NCBI RefSeq assembly: GCF_964204645.1
Contig: NC_134026.1
Coordinates: 25,748,650-25,812,649, forward strand
Reading direction: 5' to 3'
Length of the DNA: 64,000 bases
From: Tubulanus polymorphus
Lineage: Eukaryota > Nemertea > Palaeonemertea > Tubulaniformes > Tubulanidae
Below the pieces are notes generated by a model. That model made no database searches, was not told the DNA's origin, and saw nothing but the letters and a program-made list of their open reading frames with translations. Every line of letters begins with the position of its first letter. The stretch's first letter is position 1. Below are positions 38,601 to 53,600 of this stretch, one piece after another. Made by a program: the position numbers and the translations under genes.

Positions 38601-41600
38601 TTATAGTAAACTATCAAAACACAAGACGTCAGCTTTGTAAAATGATAGAGCCTACCTTGTTATAAATAGTAATGAAGCCGGTGTGTAAAATATTTTTCAC
38701 ACGAAATATATATCACGCATATTTCCAGTATACGGGTTCGGATATTAATGCCGCCGAGTAACAAACAAACCGTGAGTCTAGAATTTAACCTTGGGACTAG
38801 TTACACTTCATTATTCAACATTAATAATCAGATATAGTCATAATAACGAGACTGTAAGCAATACAAATGAAATATTCATTTCCATGCGAAAAGCTGCCTC
38901 GTTAACATATGAAAGGTTAATAGGAATTGCACTTTTGGATATAAGTAGACAAATAATAATCTTGGCTAGATAACTGTGGGATTTATTGTCAACACCATCA
39001 ATAGCCTGACCTGAATGTATGAACACAATACATTTACATTTAATAGTGTGCATATGCTTCATGGAAATAGGAAATTTAATTATCATACAGAGAATGACTG
39101 TTATAAATAGAGATCTATAAAATAGCAGGTTTTTATTATGATGAAAGCGGATTCAACTGTGAGCAACGACCAATCATCACAAATCCCATACACGCATTGC
39201 TGGCCACGACAGGTATTCATACAATCAAACTATTTCTGACCCGACCACTAGTTTCATGTTCACCAATAAAAATAGATACCATAATGCATGGAGTTAAAGA
39301 AGAACGCAAAACTTCGAATACGTTTCTGAATAGAGCTTTTGACTCATAAACATTAAGTCATAAATATTAAAACTTACACTGAGTTTCTATCAATAATCTT
39401 AAGATTTATCTAAAAATGCTGGGCGACTTATAAACAGCATTTTCATCTGAAGAATAAAACCCACAATCAAAGAAAAACTGTAAGAGGATTTTGACGTCAA
39501 TTCAAATGAGCCATTTTCAAAAGTTTTAGAAAATGGCTCATGAGCATTTGAGTTGAAAAGTAAAAATCCTCTCACTTTTTTTCTTTGATCGCTCGTTATA
39601 TTTTTCAGTTGAATTAGACAGTCACTCGTCTATGAAAAGAGCATTTTCTATGTCTGCTAACGGAAATCGACCCCAAAACTATTAAATGGACAAGCGCAAC
39701 CAGATGACCTTGACCTTCCATGCAGCAGGCACATGCTTTTCTGAACAGTCCCGCTGCAAATAATCTCAGTCTGCGGGGTTTCATTCGTCATCGGCAGAAA
39801 TAATTCCCTCCACGTATTCAATCCGAGCAACCAATTTCTCCAGCTTCCTTAGCGAATATTTGTAACCATGGAAACATACTCGTTCTTACGGGTGTTTATT
39901 ACTCCAGCGGAGAATGTATGCAATCACATTTTACACTGCGATCAACAATCTCATCCCTTCATCCATAAAATAAATGAATGATATGAGGAAGCCTTCAATC
40001 AAAATCTACAACACACTCATTTCGACCAATGTCTACTAGTACTACAAATATTATTTTCATGTATGTCGAAGACCTTTTTTTAGAACATTTCTGGTCAAAC
40101 ATTTATTTCATAGTTACCTTTTATCTTAAGCAAATGTTAACATCAAATCCAGATTATATGTTTATCAATACTGCCACGAACTTCACTTAAAGCTATTTCA
40201 CGTTCTCAAATCTGACCCGATGTGATAGATCTATATCAAGCCTAAAACTAGCTATACATTCAAAATCTAACCTATATTCAATATTGCACATGATTAACTT
40301 CCTTGTGCTATCGTATAAAAAATAGGTAAAAAAGATATAGTAAACCTGTAATCTTGATTTCAACATATTGAAACTGAAAGTGTAATAATTACCTAAGTGC
40401 GCAATCAACAAAGAGGTAACCGTCCTTTTTTACTATTTCGCAATCCAACGACAAATATCAATTTATCCATTCCATTTTGTCAAATCCCTGGACGAACGTT
40501 TTGATACAATCGGTGGGGCAACAATCCCGAATCTTTTGGGAGATCCACTCCTTCACTTCACGTTTAGACGCAAACAATAGTACTTGTGTAGTATACTTGG
40601 AATATAGTTGATATACACTATGGCTGGTAGTAAAGCTAACCACCATTCCGCGCAAATGAGTCATGCGGTTGTTGATAGTGTTGTGTTGGCGGCTGGCTGA
40701 ACTTACTGTTACCCATAGTCATAAATCTACGCACCACATGGCAGAAACAGGTCAGAACAACACTTGATATCATATCAGTTAGAAAGAGTACACACACCAA
40801 TCTTTATTATTAGAAACCGGAACTTGGCCTTTATATTTCGAGTGGAAAACTATTCATCTATGATCTTTTTTAAATGTACACGTGATCAGGTACAAAGGCG
40901 TGGAGCCTTGGAACAATCCTATGAATTTGAATCCAATAATCAACAGCTAAAACATACATACGCAGCTGCTATATTGAAATATAATTATATCATGCAACAT
41001 ATTTGAGCATATGGGATTCTTCCAAGGTCATTCAGGAATATGTAAGTCATGACCCAGCTGCTTAGGGGTTCCTCGATGAGAATCGTACCTATAATCATTT
41101 TTAAATGATATTGTTTTGACTACGGCAGAATAGACTTTTCTAATTCAAGTCTGTTCGCAATTCCGCACGGTAATTTTGCGAAGGTTATGTAATTTTTTTC
41201 ATATACTCCAAAACAATTAAATGCACAGACTCTTCTAACAACATTATTTCTATCTGACCCATATGACATGTATTTTATTTATTACAGGCTAAGTTGGAAT
41301 GTGCGTAAAAAAGCTACTGACTATGAAAAAAAAACAACACTATACAACAAATGTTGCTGCGCGCATATATCACACCACACAGATAGAGAGCTCAGTGCTC
41401 GGGTTCTCTGACTAGATAGTTCTTAGAAATTACTTTTTATACCATCATGGTTTTTATGGTGGCTGATTTTCAACCTCATTGCCATCATGTGGTTTAAGCG
41501 CTTGGATCATTAGTTTTTGTTTACTGGTTGAAACAGGTATCTTAGGTTTGCAGGTAACCTTTGCCTTTTTGTCCCCGTAGGAAAATTCACCGACTTATAT

Positions 41601-44600
41601 ATTCCCTGCTTTTTCCACTTTTCTATTTCAACTATTTTGTGTTTCATTATCTATAGCTCATAATATAACACTTAGTCATCTATTATTAATGTACGCGATA
41701 TAATCAGTACAATCATCATTCAACAGCCATTCATCTAGGGCATATGTAATGCCAGACATACATATAAATATAATCAGACAAAAAATGGATGACATTCAAA
41801 ACATGAAATATCAATAGCTGCATGTGCGTAATACAACAGACAGTCCCCAGGGTCTGTTTTAACAGACAATGTGCACTTATTGTCTGCATTCTTCTTCAAA
41901 GTTATAAATGAAGTCCTACTAGGTACACCTCAGGTAGCCTTACAAAAACATGATTGAAATGCCCTTTAATTATCTGCGCACTATAATTGCCATTATCGTA
42001 GATAATATTCATTGCGTGGACCCACCCTGTTATTCACTTCTAAAGGTATTTATCATGCGTGCAATTTGACCCCTGAATAATCTGACCTCGGTCAAGCATT
42101 TGCGCGCGCATGTAGAAGCAGCTTTCACTATGCGGATAGTACAATAAATTATTTGAAGAGTAATGAACCTTATCAAATACTAACAGCTGTGCGTATGGGT
42201 TTACAATAGTTTACAAAATGTGCCACTTCTCACATCATCAAAACACACATAAACTGAAGTGAAATCGTGTTGTTTACGATATTGAAAGTAACTTACTGTA
42301 TTTGAGGTCGTAGAAGAAGTGTTTCGGCTATTACAAGATCTACGTCGAGGAGCTATTCCAACATCTATACCCTTCAATATTGAATCGACCACTGAAATAT
42401 ATAATAATGGATCTAAGTTATCATCGCTGTCATTTTTTTTCTCACCGAAACTTATCCGTTTCGGCAGTAAATACTTTGACCCCATCGCGTCAATGCGGGG
42501 TAAAATGCCGACACGGCAATAAACTGTCTGCTACGACAATGCCGATAATCTGCAAGCAAAAGTGACATTATATTATTCGGGTAACAAAGAATGAAGTCAT
42601 CATTGCTGCATGACTTATCCTCAAACAACATGACTCATGAAAGACTCACTCACCCGTCTGCTACAACCTGCAGGATAAGAGAGATGAGACGATTGTTAGT
42701 ATTTCCACACCACTCTGCACCGGAGAGAGCGAGAATAGACACCGCTGCGTAAGAACTCTTTAAATTGCCTCTAATACGATCAATATGATAGTCTACCCGA
42801 TTTCAGACTAACAACACGGCTGATCTGCGCACATCACATAAAGGAAGATGATGCTCGCCGATCTACACACATCGAACAAGGTGAATGCTTTCGACATTGC
42901 TTCCACATTCCGTAGAAAAAACAGGTCATTCCGTAAGGCGCATTATGTTTACCATTCTTTGACGTATGGGAGGTTTTCTGGTTGAAATTCAGTCAGTTGA
43001 TAATAGGATGACCTTTAGCCATTAAATCACTAGTTGTACGCGGCTTAGTCGATTTCACTATACACACAAGGGGTGAGAGGATAAGGTCGTAAAGCAAGTA
43101 ATTTATGTTCCTTCGTCAGTAGTGTGCTTTACAGATGAATTATGGCACTGACGAGTGAGGAAAGCAGTTGCCATAGAAACAGAGTATTACAACTGCCATG
43201 GAGTGGTTAGAAAGGTTCAGAAAATGACACGAAAACTTGATGGCACACAACATATTGATAACGAGACATGTAATACATACACTGCTGCACCGACATGCCT
43301 CGCATTGATTCCACACAAATGAATGGCACTGATTGGTATATTTTCATTAACATAATGAAGTGTACAACTTCAAAGAGCTTAACATTGTGATTGTATGGAA
43401 GAAATACGAGATACCATCATTGCTGGAAGTATACACAACGAATATACCTGCAAAAAGCAATGGTTTGGCAGAATGCCACCATAAACCAGTAGTGTATAAA
43501 GGTTGAAGTTACTGATGCTATACTGGATGATGTATGAAAAAGCCAGTTAGAATATATAGATATGTCAAAAGCGCTGTTCAAAATATTTTCCTCGTGGCAG
43601 TGCATGTTTACATGTTACAAGTAAACAATCCATGGCGACAAAATTCATCCAAAGTGCATAAATAAATTCCACAGACTGTCTAATGAGGCACTCGTTACGT
43701 ATGTAGTGATGTCCATTTCACTAACTATGAAAATGACATCTAGAATGCGGAGGAACAATGATAGATTAGCTTCTGTGCTGACTCGATGTTGCGTAGTGTC
43801 ACTGTGAAAAAAATAATGGCCACCGAAGAAACAGATAGAGTTCAGCGAGTAAGCGAATCATTATAACTGAAGGTAAACTAACCATAAACAACACGCATAA
43901 ATGTTCAATCATTAGGAAAGAGTAGAGTACGTAAGTCATCTTCCAAAAAAAAGATCGCCAATGATACCCATATCTCCTAATCATGAATGACCATACCAGC
44001 ACACGGTCCTTACTATGCAGTCTCAAATACCACCACTTTATAAAGAAAAATCAACTCAAGCTTGCTTCACGATGCCATATCGTTTTGTCATAATATCATC
44101 GGAGATAGGCATATTCAGCCGTTAGTCGACTGCTGGTTGCCCATTACAGGAGCAATACATTTTTCATTGGCTGAAGATTTCTCAACATTAAGGCACATAT
44201 ATCAATGTAACATGGGATAAAAGTACAGCAATATGGGTCTCCCCGAGAGATTAGTCAACAAACTCTGTGAGTTTTGTATGAATCACTGTCAGGATTTTTA
44301 TGTGAATCAGTCTCTGGTGACGTCCATTGACTGAGGAATGCAAATGATTTTCTGTCAAGTATCCCAAAAGATTAGCATTCTTCCGCAGCAAGACTCTCCT
44401 TACAAATGCAATATAATTATATCATCACAACGTAGTGGTGCCAAAATGATTTGATTAAGAGAGAAATGCTATTGAAAGCATTGTGAATGCGACGAAATAA
44501 AAACCGGCAACACCGAACTGAACCTAACTGCGTATGATAATAACCAATATAAAGACACTTACCACCATCTCCAATAAGTCGCATCTGAACCAGAGCTGGA

Positions 44601-47600
44601 TCTTCATTATGTTCTTCGAGTACAGTATCATCAACAACAGTCAGTTCCTAAAAGGAGACCACAAAAAGATAAATACAACTGAAGATAAATTGCACTGTTT
44701 ACCTTTTTATGTCGAGAACTACAAAATCGAGGACAAATCTATAAACTTTTGATGATATGTACTTGATGTACAAACTGTAATGCTTTTGGAGTGTAGTATA
44801 CAAAAATGAATTATCATTGTTAAATCATTATTAGCAATTCTAACTTTATCATGCTTATGTTATTCGGAAACGCTGTACACGGAATAGTGTTACCAACATC
44901 AGAAATCACAACGTTAAAATTATGATATACCTAATCGGCAATATGATACTTTGCCTGGGCGCTGAAAACGACAACTTCTTCCCTTTTCCTTTAATCAATG
45001 AAAATACCGAGGGTCGTACTCAATCACCGCCATGACAATTTACCGGTAGTGTTACCATAGTGATTACTGTCACCATGCATGAATTCATAAGGTAAATCTA
45101 TTGTAGGAATACGTCATACGTTTAGTCGGCCGTATATATGAAAGTATTGGAAGTACTGAACAGTTCCTAATGAATAACCTTTCTGAGAAAGTCAAACATT
45201 GTCCGGTCAATTGTCAATTGCGCCGTTAACACTTTCAGAGGCAATGACCTTGAAAATCATTGGGTGCTTAATATGATAATTTCTGCGGAAATACGGAAAT
45301 ACTCACATGCGTGGAATCATTGTACGACTTGATAACAGCTGTGTACCACTGCGTTGTACCTTCGGAACGATAAACCCGCACTCTGAATCCAACTAATACG
45401 GTCGGCGTCGTCAATAAGATCTTCTGACCGTCTTGTTCTTCCAGCCAGTTCTGTATTGCCCGCTGCGTGTCCTGATTCGTTAGCGTGCGCACGTCTTCTT
45501 CCTGGAAAATAGAACGGCGAAATAAACTAAACGAAAAAAAATCATAGATGTATCTAGCGGCGGTGATGTAAATATAGCGGGTATATACTATAGCGAGAAA
45601 TCTGATGCAGAAAACAGTGTAATGAAAAACATCAACATGAAAACCATGAATAAGATCTCATACAATCAACGTATAATCATGTACCTAAACCTATATATTT
45701 AATAACATATATCAGTGAATATAATAATGACTGTAGACGCGTGGTTTCTAGTGGAGATATTCATTGCGCTGAGCCATGAACGGATGATGATATTGCGCAA
45801 CTACAGCGTTTCCGCGTGGCGCTCAAGAGGCTGGCTGCTTTGATGTATAATTGAGAATCAATGCGCGTCATATTGATTGAAGCCATCGTAAAAAATACCC
45901 GAAACAGTCGAATATCCATCTCTCTCTCTCACGGGCGCGCGAGACGATGAATCTACACGACACAATCAGCTGGAATAAATGAGGTTACCATGGTGATGGT
46001 GCAGATCAACAAGTCAGTAAATATTGGCGGCGCCCGGCGACGACGTAGGGCAGCTTCACAGAATTAAAGGCGACACTGCAGATAATCACATCTTCCTTTT
46101 ACAAATATGTCTCGTTCATAACAGGCCTACACTGAGCACCCGACCTGTTTCTTTATTGTACTATTGTTACAGTTACATTTGAAAGATGGATAGGCTGTCG
46201 AAATAAAAAGACTTCTCGACTGCACTTGCCTATGCGATGTCTACCGTCTACCACTCTTTTGGTCTCCATGGTTAGTAGAAATCTTTCCCTTAGTAGATCA
46301 TACAATGATATTGGATACTCCCATTTGCAAAGCTTCTTCACCCAGAAGTAGCTCAATCTTTAGCCGTACTACAGACAACAAACAAACCCATACTTCACTA
46401 GGAAATGGTTATTTTTAGTCGTTTGGAGCCCCTGTTTAACCTGATGTTAGACTCAAGCATGTTAAGGTATCTACATATCACAGATCTGTAGGTATGTTAT
46501 GTTTACAAATATCCTATGTTTAGATTGCTGCTGCCAGGTATTCTCCACTCATATTTTCTGCACCAACATCAGTAACATCTTTGGGTAAGTTCAATACAGA
46601 TAAAACGCGGTGTAAAGAAAATTCTCACAGATAAAAAGAGCAGAGATAATGGCAACAGTGTGTGAGAATATAGAGAGAGAGGATCAGCTGAGCAGCTAAG
46701 CTATGCATCAGCTGGAGGTGGAAGGATTGAACAGAGATATTTCAGAAAAAAAGAAGCAGCTATATTTTTAGTTGGTAATCACAGGGTACTTCCACTCCCA
46801 TAACCCAGTGATACACATTTGCCCTTGCCCTTGCCCTGATCAACTGTTTTGTGGGAAGGCGGAATGATTTATATCTCTTAAGCATGCATATGATCGATTC
46901 TAGTTTCAGAAGTCAACTAAATAAAGTACTATCAGTCCTACAGGGTTTTCTGTGAAGTGTAACAAAAAGATATAGAGATAAACAAAGCCCACCACAAAAT
47001 GATGTAATGTTCTATATCAGTACTACTGATCGATGATTGCAGTTAATATGTTTGGCAAAGCTTCAAGAATGTAGAATGGATTACTTCATTAAGGGATAGT
47101 ATTCTATGAAGAGGTCATACTAGGTAATCAAGTTTCTGAAACTATTTCAGGAGTAAGGATTGAGTTCGGGTTGTCTCTTCCGTGGACTGTTACATGACCT
47201 ACTGTACTGACAGCAGCTACATCATGCAGGTTATAAACATCAAGCTCATATTCCATTCTAGCCTGAAAGCTTGAGCATGAATAAACATTGAATGATGTTG
47301 AGTACAGTGTGAGTCAGTACTGTGTGCGTGAGTCCTGACAACAAAGAGACAACCAGTGAAACATGATTCATACAAGAACCTCTCCTCGATCACACACAAG
47401 CCCATCCTTTCGCAATCCATATACCCGGCATATCCTTTTTCAAACCATTACATTCATTTCTTCGCGATTATCAACGTTGGAACCTTATGCATATCTTTGA
47501 TACGCCAAATCGAGAGACGAATTACCATGGATATACACTATTTCGACACCAACGTCCTTGACTGCAAAGATTGCTTTCGCAAGTTACCATAGCAATGGCT

Positions 47601-50600
47601 TTTTATGAAGAAGAAAAAGATAAATGGTGCCTGGGACTTGGCAACGAATTGCAGAAACGGTACAGAGAGCTCGTATGAAGAATATAAAAACGGACTTGTC
47701 AAAGATAAAGAAAACGAAAGCCTTTTTAAAGCTATGATGGATCATAATATGCATCATTCATTTATATCAAGGCTGAGGAAACTGATAGCATTTGATGTCT
47801 GACTCAAGCTGAATTATAGTGAACCTCAGCAATCATCAGACACTAGTCATTGAAAAGAATAACATGTTTGTGCTCATCGAGCATAACCCTCCAGAGGTTT
47901 ACATTGCTATCATCTTATCTAGAAACAAATTTACAGGCATACTCATGTTGCGTCGAATTCGGAAAGGGTAATGACCTGGAATTGTTGACCAACAACTAGG
48001 CTCAAAGATTAGAAATACCATTATTGGACCTGAATAATCTATTAGTTGTAAATTCTTCCCAACAACCAATAGGAGGAGCATCTTATGCGTCTTGAGTTAC
48101 GTCTTCCGAAAAAGTTTATAATTTCCTTACCTTGAATAATTTGATATCTTGCTCGTCAACGAACTGAAGTCGAGTATTCTGTTCAAAATGTTCAACAGGA
48201 ATGAGCTTGTTATTCGTAAGACCAGCTTTATCAACAATCACTTTAAAATTCTACAAAAATAATCAACGCATCACACAAATGAAATAATAACTGATCAGAG
48301 GACTTAGGGAACACATAAATCTAGATACAGTTGAAGGGTTAGGCAGAGTAGGTCAACAACTGAAAATTGTCTAGTCAAAATTTTCAGGTTTTTTTTCAAA
48401 TGGGATGACATTAAAAAAAGAGAACATTTTTTTTCTGAAAGGCAAAAGTAGGTTATTTGTAAGCATAATGACAGCCGATTGTCAAAACAAGTCACGCATT
48501 GTAGACAGACGTATTAACCATTTAACACAATGGCCTTGACCTTCATATTGCAACACCTCTCTCATGTAAAATAACACGTAAGTGTAAGAGGATACTAGAA
48601 TTAATAGGTGGCATACGATATATCAGATTTAATCGATTATTCATAACAGTAGCGCGTATCTATTATAGTTAAGAACCAAATACTCACTAGGGCCGGCCAG
48701 CAGATTTTCTGTTTCGATTGAACCCACACTAGACTATTCTCGACGACGAAAATTTGGAATATGTTTTCGTTGAGTTTAATCCATTCTCGTCGCGACCAGT
48801 CTCTGTCATCGAATTCAACTAATACCTGCAAAGATAAAAATCGTAGGATACGAATAACATAGCGCGACCATGCAATCAAATCATCACGTGCAAACGGACC
48901 AGCTGTCTGAGCTGAAGGTTAACAGTTTTGTCGACTGAGTTACTAAAAAATGACACATATATTCATACGGATTCCTTGGCTTATTTATAAAATTGAAACG
49001 AGTAGAATAGCTTTTAATTTTTCTACGTAGCCTGTGATTATACAAAAAAATAGCTGAAAAATGTCGGGGAAATAAAGTAACATGAACAAATTTATGAATG
49101 TAACAGGCATTAAGGCGCAAAACATTACAATAGAACATTCATCAAAGGCATGGAAACATGGCCCTTCATACATGTTTTTCCACTCTCTTTCTCGGTGACA
49201 TGAAAAGAGTCTGCAGTACCCAGCACAGTAGCAGTACTGACATAGCAATGTCGATTCCTGGCTGTATTGATTTAGCTCTCAGAAATGAGAAATTTCTGTA
49301 GTTATTCCAATGCAAATGGAGTTCCATCAATCTTCAGTAACAAGACAGTGTGTGCTTGATTGCGCTGCCATAATGAGCGAGTATTACTTGGTCACCAGCA
49401 GCCGTATGATGTCATCTTAAAGGGGCTGCATTAACCTTTAACTACTGATTTAGACGTGCACTTGAAATTCCCAAATGCCCTTAAGCCTTATGTATACAGA
49501 CACCACCCAGAAACACTACCTGTGTTCCTCAGTAAACTGGGGTTGAAACATAAAATACAGATGCGAATCTTGCATCTACAGGCAAGCGGCAAAAGTATGA
49601 GTTTCCAGATACATGGTGTAGCCTACAGTCTGGAATATGATTCGGATTGTACAACCTTTACTATCCCGGTCCCTTCGTAAGAGATTAGATCAGGGCCATC
49701 CATTGATATATGACACTGTAAGACCGGGACCGAATTAGGCCCAACCAAAAACATCGGTCAGGTCAAATCATCACTTGTGAATGCCAACTGGTTTGACATT
49801 GTTAAGTATCAAGTGAGTGGTTAACGTTTGATCATGCACACTCTATAGGCACGGGCCCAATTTGACTCGGGTCTGTATGGGCCAAATCGTCTCTGTATGA
49901 TTGTCGCACATCTGATATGAATTTGAAGATTCAATTTGACATCAATATAGGGATACAAATGATTTTTCTAAAAGAAATAATCGATGATTTGGTCATGTAT
50001 TGCACAGAGGCTGGAGTATCCCAGTTGCAGAATGGTCAATATTGATTGAATACATGTAGTCATGGATACTAAATACTGGGATTACAGATGATAATGACAG
50101 GCTTTTACTCCCATGGAATAGTAGCACTAATAACCTTGATTTAGCAGCTCACCATAGTGCAATAGATTCACATCAAGATGTATATATGCTACAGACAGAA
50201 ATTTCACACATTGTATATAATCACTATAAAGAATTATATTGATATGAAAACAAATTTACTATTCAAATATATATTTGATAATTCGATTATGAAGATTATC
50301 AACTAATTAAAGAATAGTACTATTTAATGAAGCCTTTTTGTATTGTTCTAACAAGAAATGTTCACCCTAAAATCATTCATAATAATCATAATATCAATGA
50401 TAAAAACGTATTTCAGGCTTAGAAACTTCATCTTCATCAAAAGCTTTGAAGCCTTGTCAAGTTTCGCAAATTGTCAAGTTTCACAAATTGTGAAACTTCT
50501 ATCAAATAGGACTGTAATATATCTGTTCTTTCCTTAACAATCGCCATGCAAGAGAGGAAAATAGTTTACTCAAAGAAGGATTTGGCGAACTATTGCATTT

Positions 50601-53600
50601 TTTTCCTACCAAATGCAGCATTTGAGCAATGGTTCTATCGCAGATAGATCTATATGAATTTCAAATCAATCATTTTCTCCCTCAGCATTCGTAAATAATT
50701 GCTTATCATTTGTCTCGGTGAATCTAAAATCTGCTGGAAATGATATTTCCATACAGCGATCTAGCAGTGCATCATGCTGTCAATGCGAGAACCCAATCAA
50801 TAACTGGCACCGGACTTTATAATACAAGAGACACATAATACATCAGGATTACGTCCCATGCTATAATCATTAATTAGACACGATAAAACAGAGGCTTAAT
50901 TAATACATGTAGCATTAGTATGCGTTTCGTCTTTATTAAAATGAAATATTACAATTAGTGACATCTAGGAGATATTGAAATCACTAATATTCAATGACTA
51001 TCCTATGTTGAATGATGACCGTTGAACCAACTTATTCAAAAACGAGTATTTCAAATAGCATTAGGGGAGCAATCAGAGGCTTTCTAAAATTCATTTTTTG
51101 GTATTTTTCAATGAAAGCAGATCTACAATTTAACGATATTTCTACTGTGGGAAATAGAATATTTTTACAAACAGTGTATCAAATACTAATCACTGCACGG
51201 CAAAGGTTAATTCAGGACCTACTTTTTACTACAATACACACAATTACTGAAGTCTGCAATGTAGAAGCGACTAAAAAGCGGTGTATACTTCCCAGCAAAA
51301 CATAATCCTTTGTTAAACCTATCCAAATATCTAGTTATTCAGGTACACTAGAACTTGCAAATAATTTTAAGTGCCCTTTTTAGTCATTATCTTTGCAGGT
51401 TAGCTGTGTATCAATAATTTCTCGGATATTGTAGGTATATTTGAATATTGTCGGACTTCCCATATTGAAATCACTGTGTTGGAATAGGGCTTTATAACAA
51501 AAGAAACCACATAATAATTCTAATTGAAAAGGAACTTATTAGAATGATAGTGAATGTGTGAGCCACTCGTGACTTATTTAACAATATTACAGAGATTTAT
51601 ACCTTCACTGTCTCAATGAATACATTACATAGAATCATTCAGCAAACCTGAACCCTAATCAGACAAGCCAAATACATAAACCTTGTATATTACAAATACA
51701 TATATACAATAATAATCCATAGACACCATCTGGAACTACTTTCAGCGTGTACTGTATAGTGTAGTGAATGCACATTGAACAGGGTTGGCTGGAAGCCAAG
51801 CAGGTGGAATCTACACTACACACACACACCACAGCACTATATGTATAAATACATGCTAGCACAAAGAGAAACCATTTTTGTCTTGTTAGTTCACATTTTC
51901 CTGTAGTTTCATGAAATGTTAATTTTTTCGTAAGGCCCTACTCTTAACATTATCAAAAACTATGCGCTAGCTCGATTCAGATGAAAAACGAATACTACAT
52001 TTAAACAAGACACTGGAGTTCAAACACTATACCCACATGAGTCCGCAATTTAACTAATTAAGATCCCATGATAATTGATTTTTAAATTTTAATGAGAGCC
52101 ACAAACAGATCTAAAGCTCAATGGTATAACTCAGGTCACCAAAATAACAAAAATACCGTCTTTATTATTACCATCAAAGACTTGAGAAAAATCCAATTAA
52201 TGTGAATTAATGGATAGTTCTCATCTCAGTAGGACTAGAAGAACTAGTGAAATACCAGATGTCTCAAGCACAGAGAGTCCAATTTCACAAAAAAGCATTC
52301 ACCTGATGAAGCTTCTATACATTAGTAGCGAAAGCTTGTGCGTCAAATAAATAGTTAACCTATATAGTACTACTCGTCTGGTTATTTATTTATTCTTAAC
52401 CCGGTTAAGACGGCTATTCTACGAATCTTCACCAAAAAAAGCTTTAACTCTCAAAATAGATTTAAATTCTTCATTAATCCAGTTTATCTTTAATACCGAC
52501 TAAGGATTTCATTTTTTGTAGTCTGTAAATAATCATGCTATAGGCCTAACGCACAATGATGTTAGTTTCTAACGTGATCTTCGCAAGTATCATGGCTTCA
52601 GAGGATATGCGGAGAGAACACAAGCCCGTGATAACCGATCAACCGGTATTAAAGCCCCCTACGCATCTCCCAACAAGGGAAATGAAACATGGACCATGAT
52701 GTCTATATCATTTTGATACTGAACAAATCTTCAATAGGTTAAAGGCAGTAATGAACGCCTGCCGCTATTATTCAGCCTCCCTGATCTGTGATATACAAAG
52801 AGGTGTATAGCACACACCAGGCGTATTGCAATACAAGATGTACTTACTAGAACTTCAATAATACCAGTGCGATGATTCTTATAAAAACCTGGTCCTTCAT
52901 CATTAGACAATATCAAAAATGTTTTACAATATCAGATCATCATTTGATGCTTCCAAATCACTTTAGCACAATGATTCTAAGAAATATTTCAAAGGAATCA
53001 TTATTTTGTCTTATAGTACTAAAACATATCTTCAGTATGGCAAAAACTAGTAAGGTAGTGAGCATATCTTATTTTATCCCTTTTTAGATAAATTGGTTTT
53101 GTTAGTTCCTTGGACTTGTCATCTTTTTAAAACTAACATGTCAAAGACCGGAAACCAGAAAATCCACAGTAGCCACCAGTTCGTGCCTTAAATTTATCAC
53201 AGTACGCAATATTTTAGTCCCAAGGTTATTATCATTATCAGTTAGCAGAGAAAGCAGAAAATAATAGCAGTAAGCAAAGGTATCTAGGGAAAGACGAAGG
53301 GTCCATGCACCAGTGCTGAACACATGGAAGCCCTGCGCAGTTTTTCTCCAAGGAAAGGCATTCTTCAGGCTTCCGTGAAAAAAAATTCCTTGAATTGTTG
53401 CAATGGGTTATCATGCCATTTGAGATTTTTCAATATTTAGTGCCCTCCAAAATCTGAGGGCGGGGGATAATGTCCGGACCTCTTGGTTAGCCTACCCCTA
53501 GTTTAGGGAATATCCTGTAACCTATGTCATCGCTGTGTATATTAATAGGCCTAACAAATTAAACTCATTTAAATATCTTAACATATTCCTTTTCTTTTTC

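Larger units (their letters stand above)
37827..42296. other. JMJD1C intron 6
   Basis: This 4.47 kb intron contains a CA microsatellite at 37876-37895 (about 10 units) just upstream of exon 7, and the hairpin element at 39466-39589. Small open frames (for example minus 40193-40411, minus 40458-40664) have no splice-compatible phase that I could find and no family resemblance. Confidence 0.5.

Noticed and set aside
49660-49900. Inverted-looking GGACC/GGCCC words
   Set aside because: The matches are short and out of register, too weak to call an element.
52731-52916. Possible extra JMJD1C exon on minus with a strong donor near 52850
   Set aside because: No acceptor gives an exon whose length fits the phase-0 to phase-0 join of exons 1 and 2, and human JMJD1C has no matching residues there.
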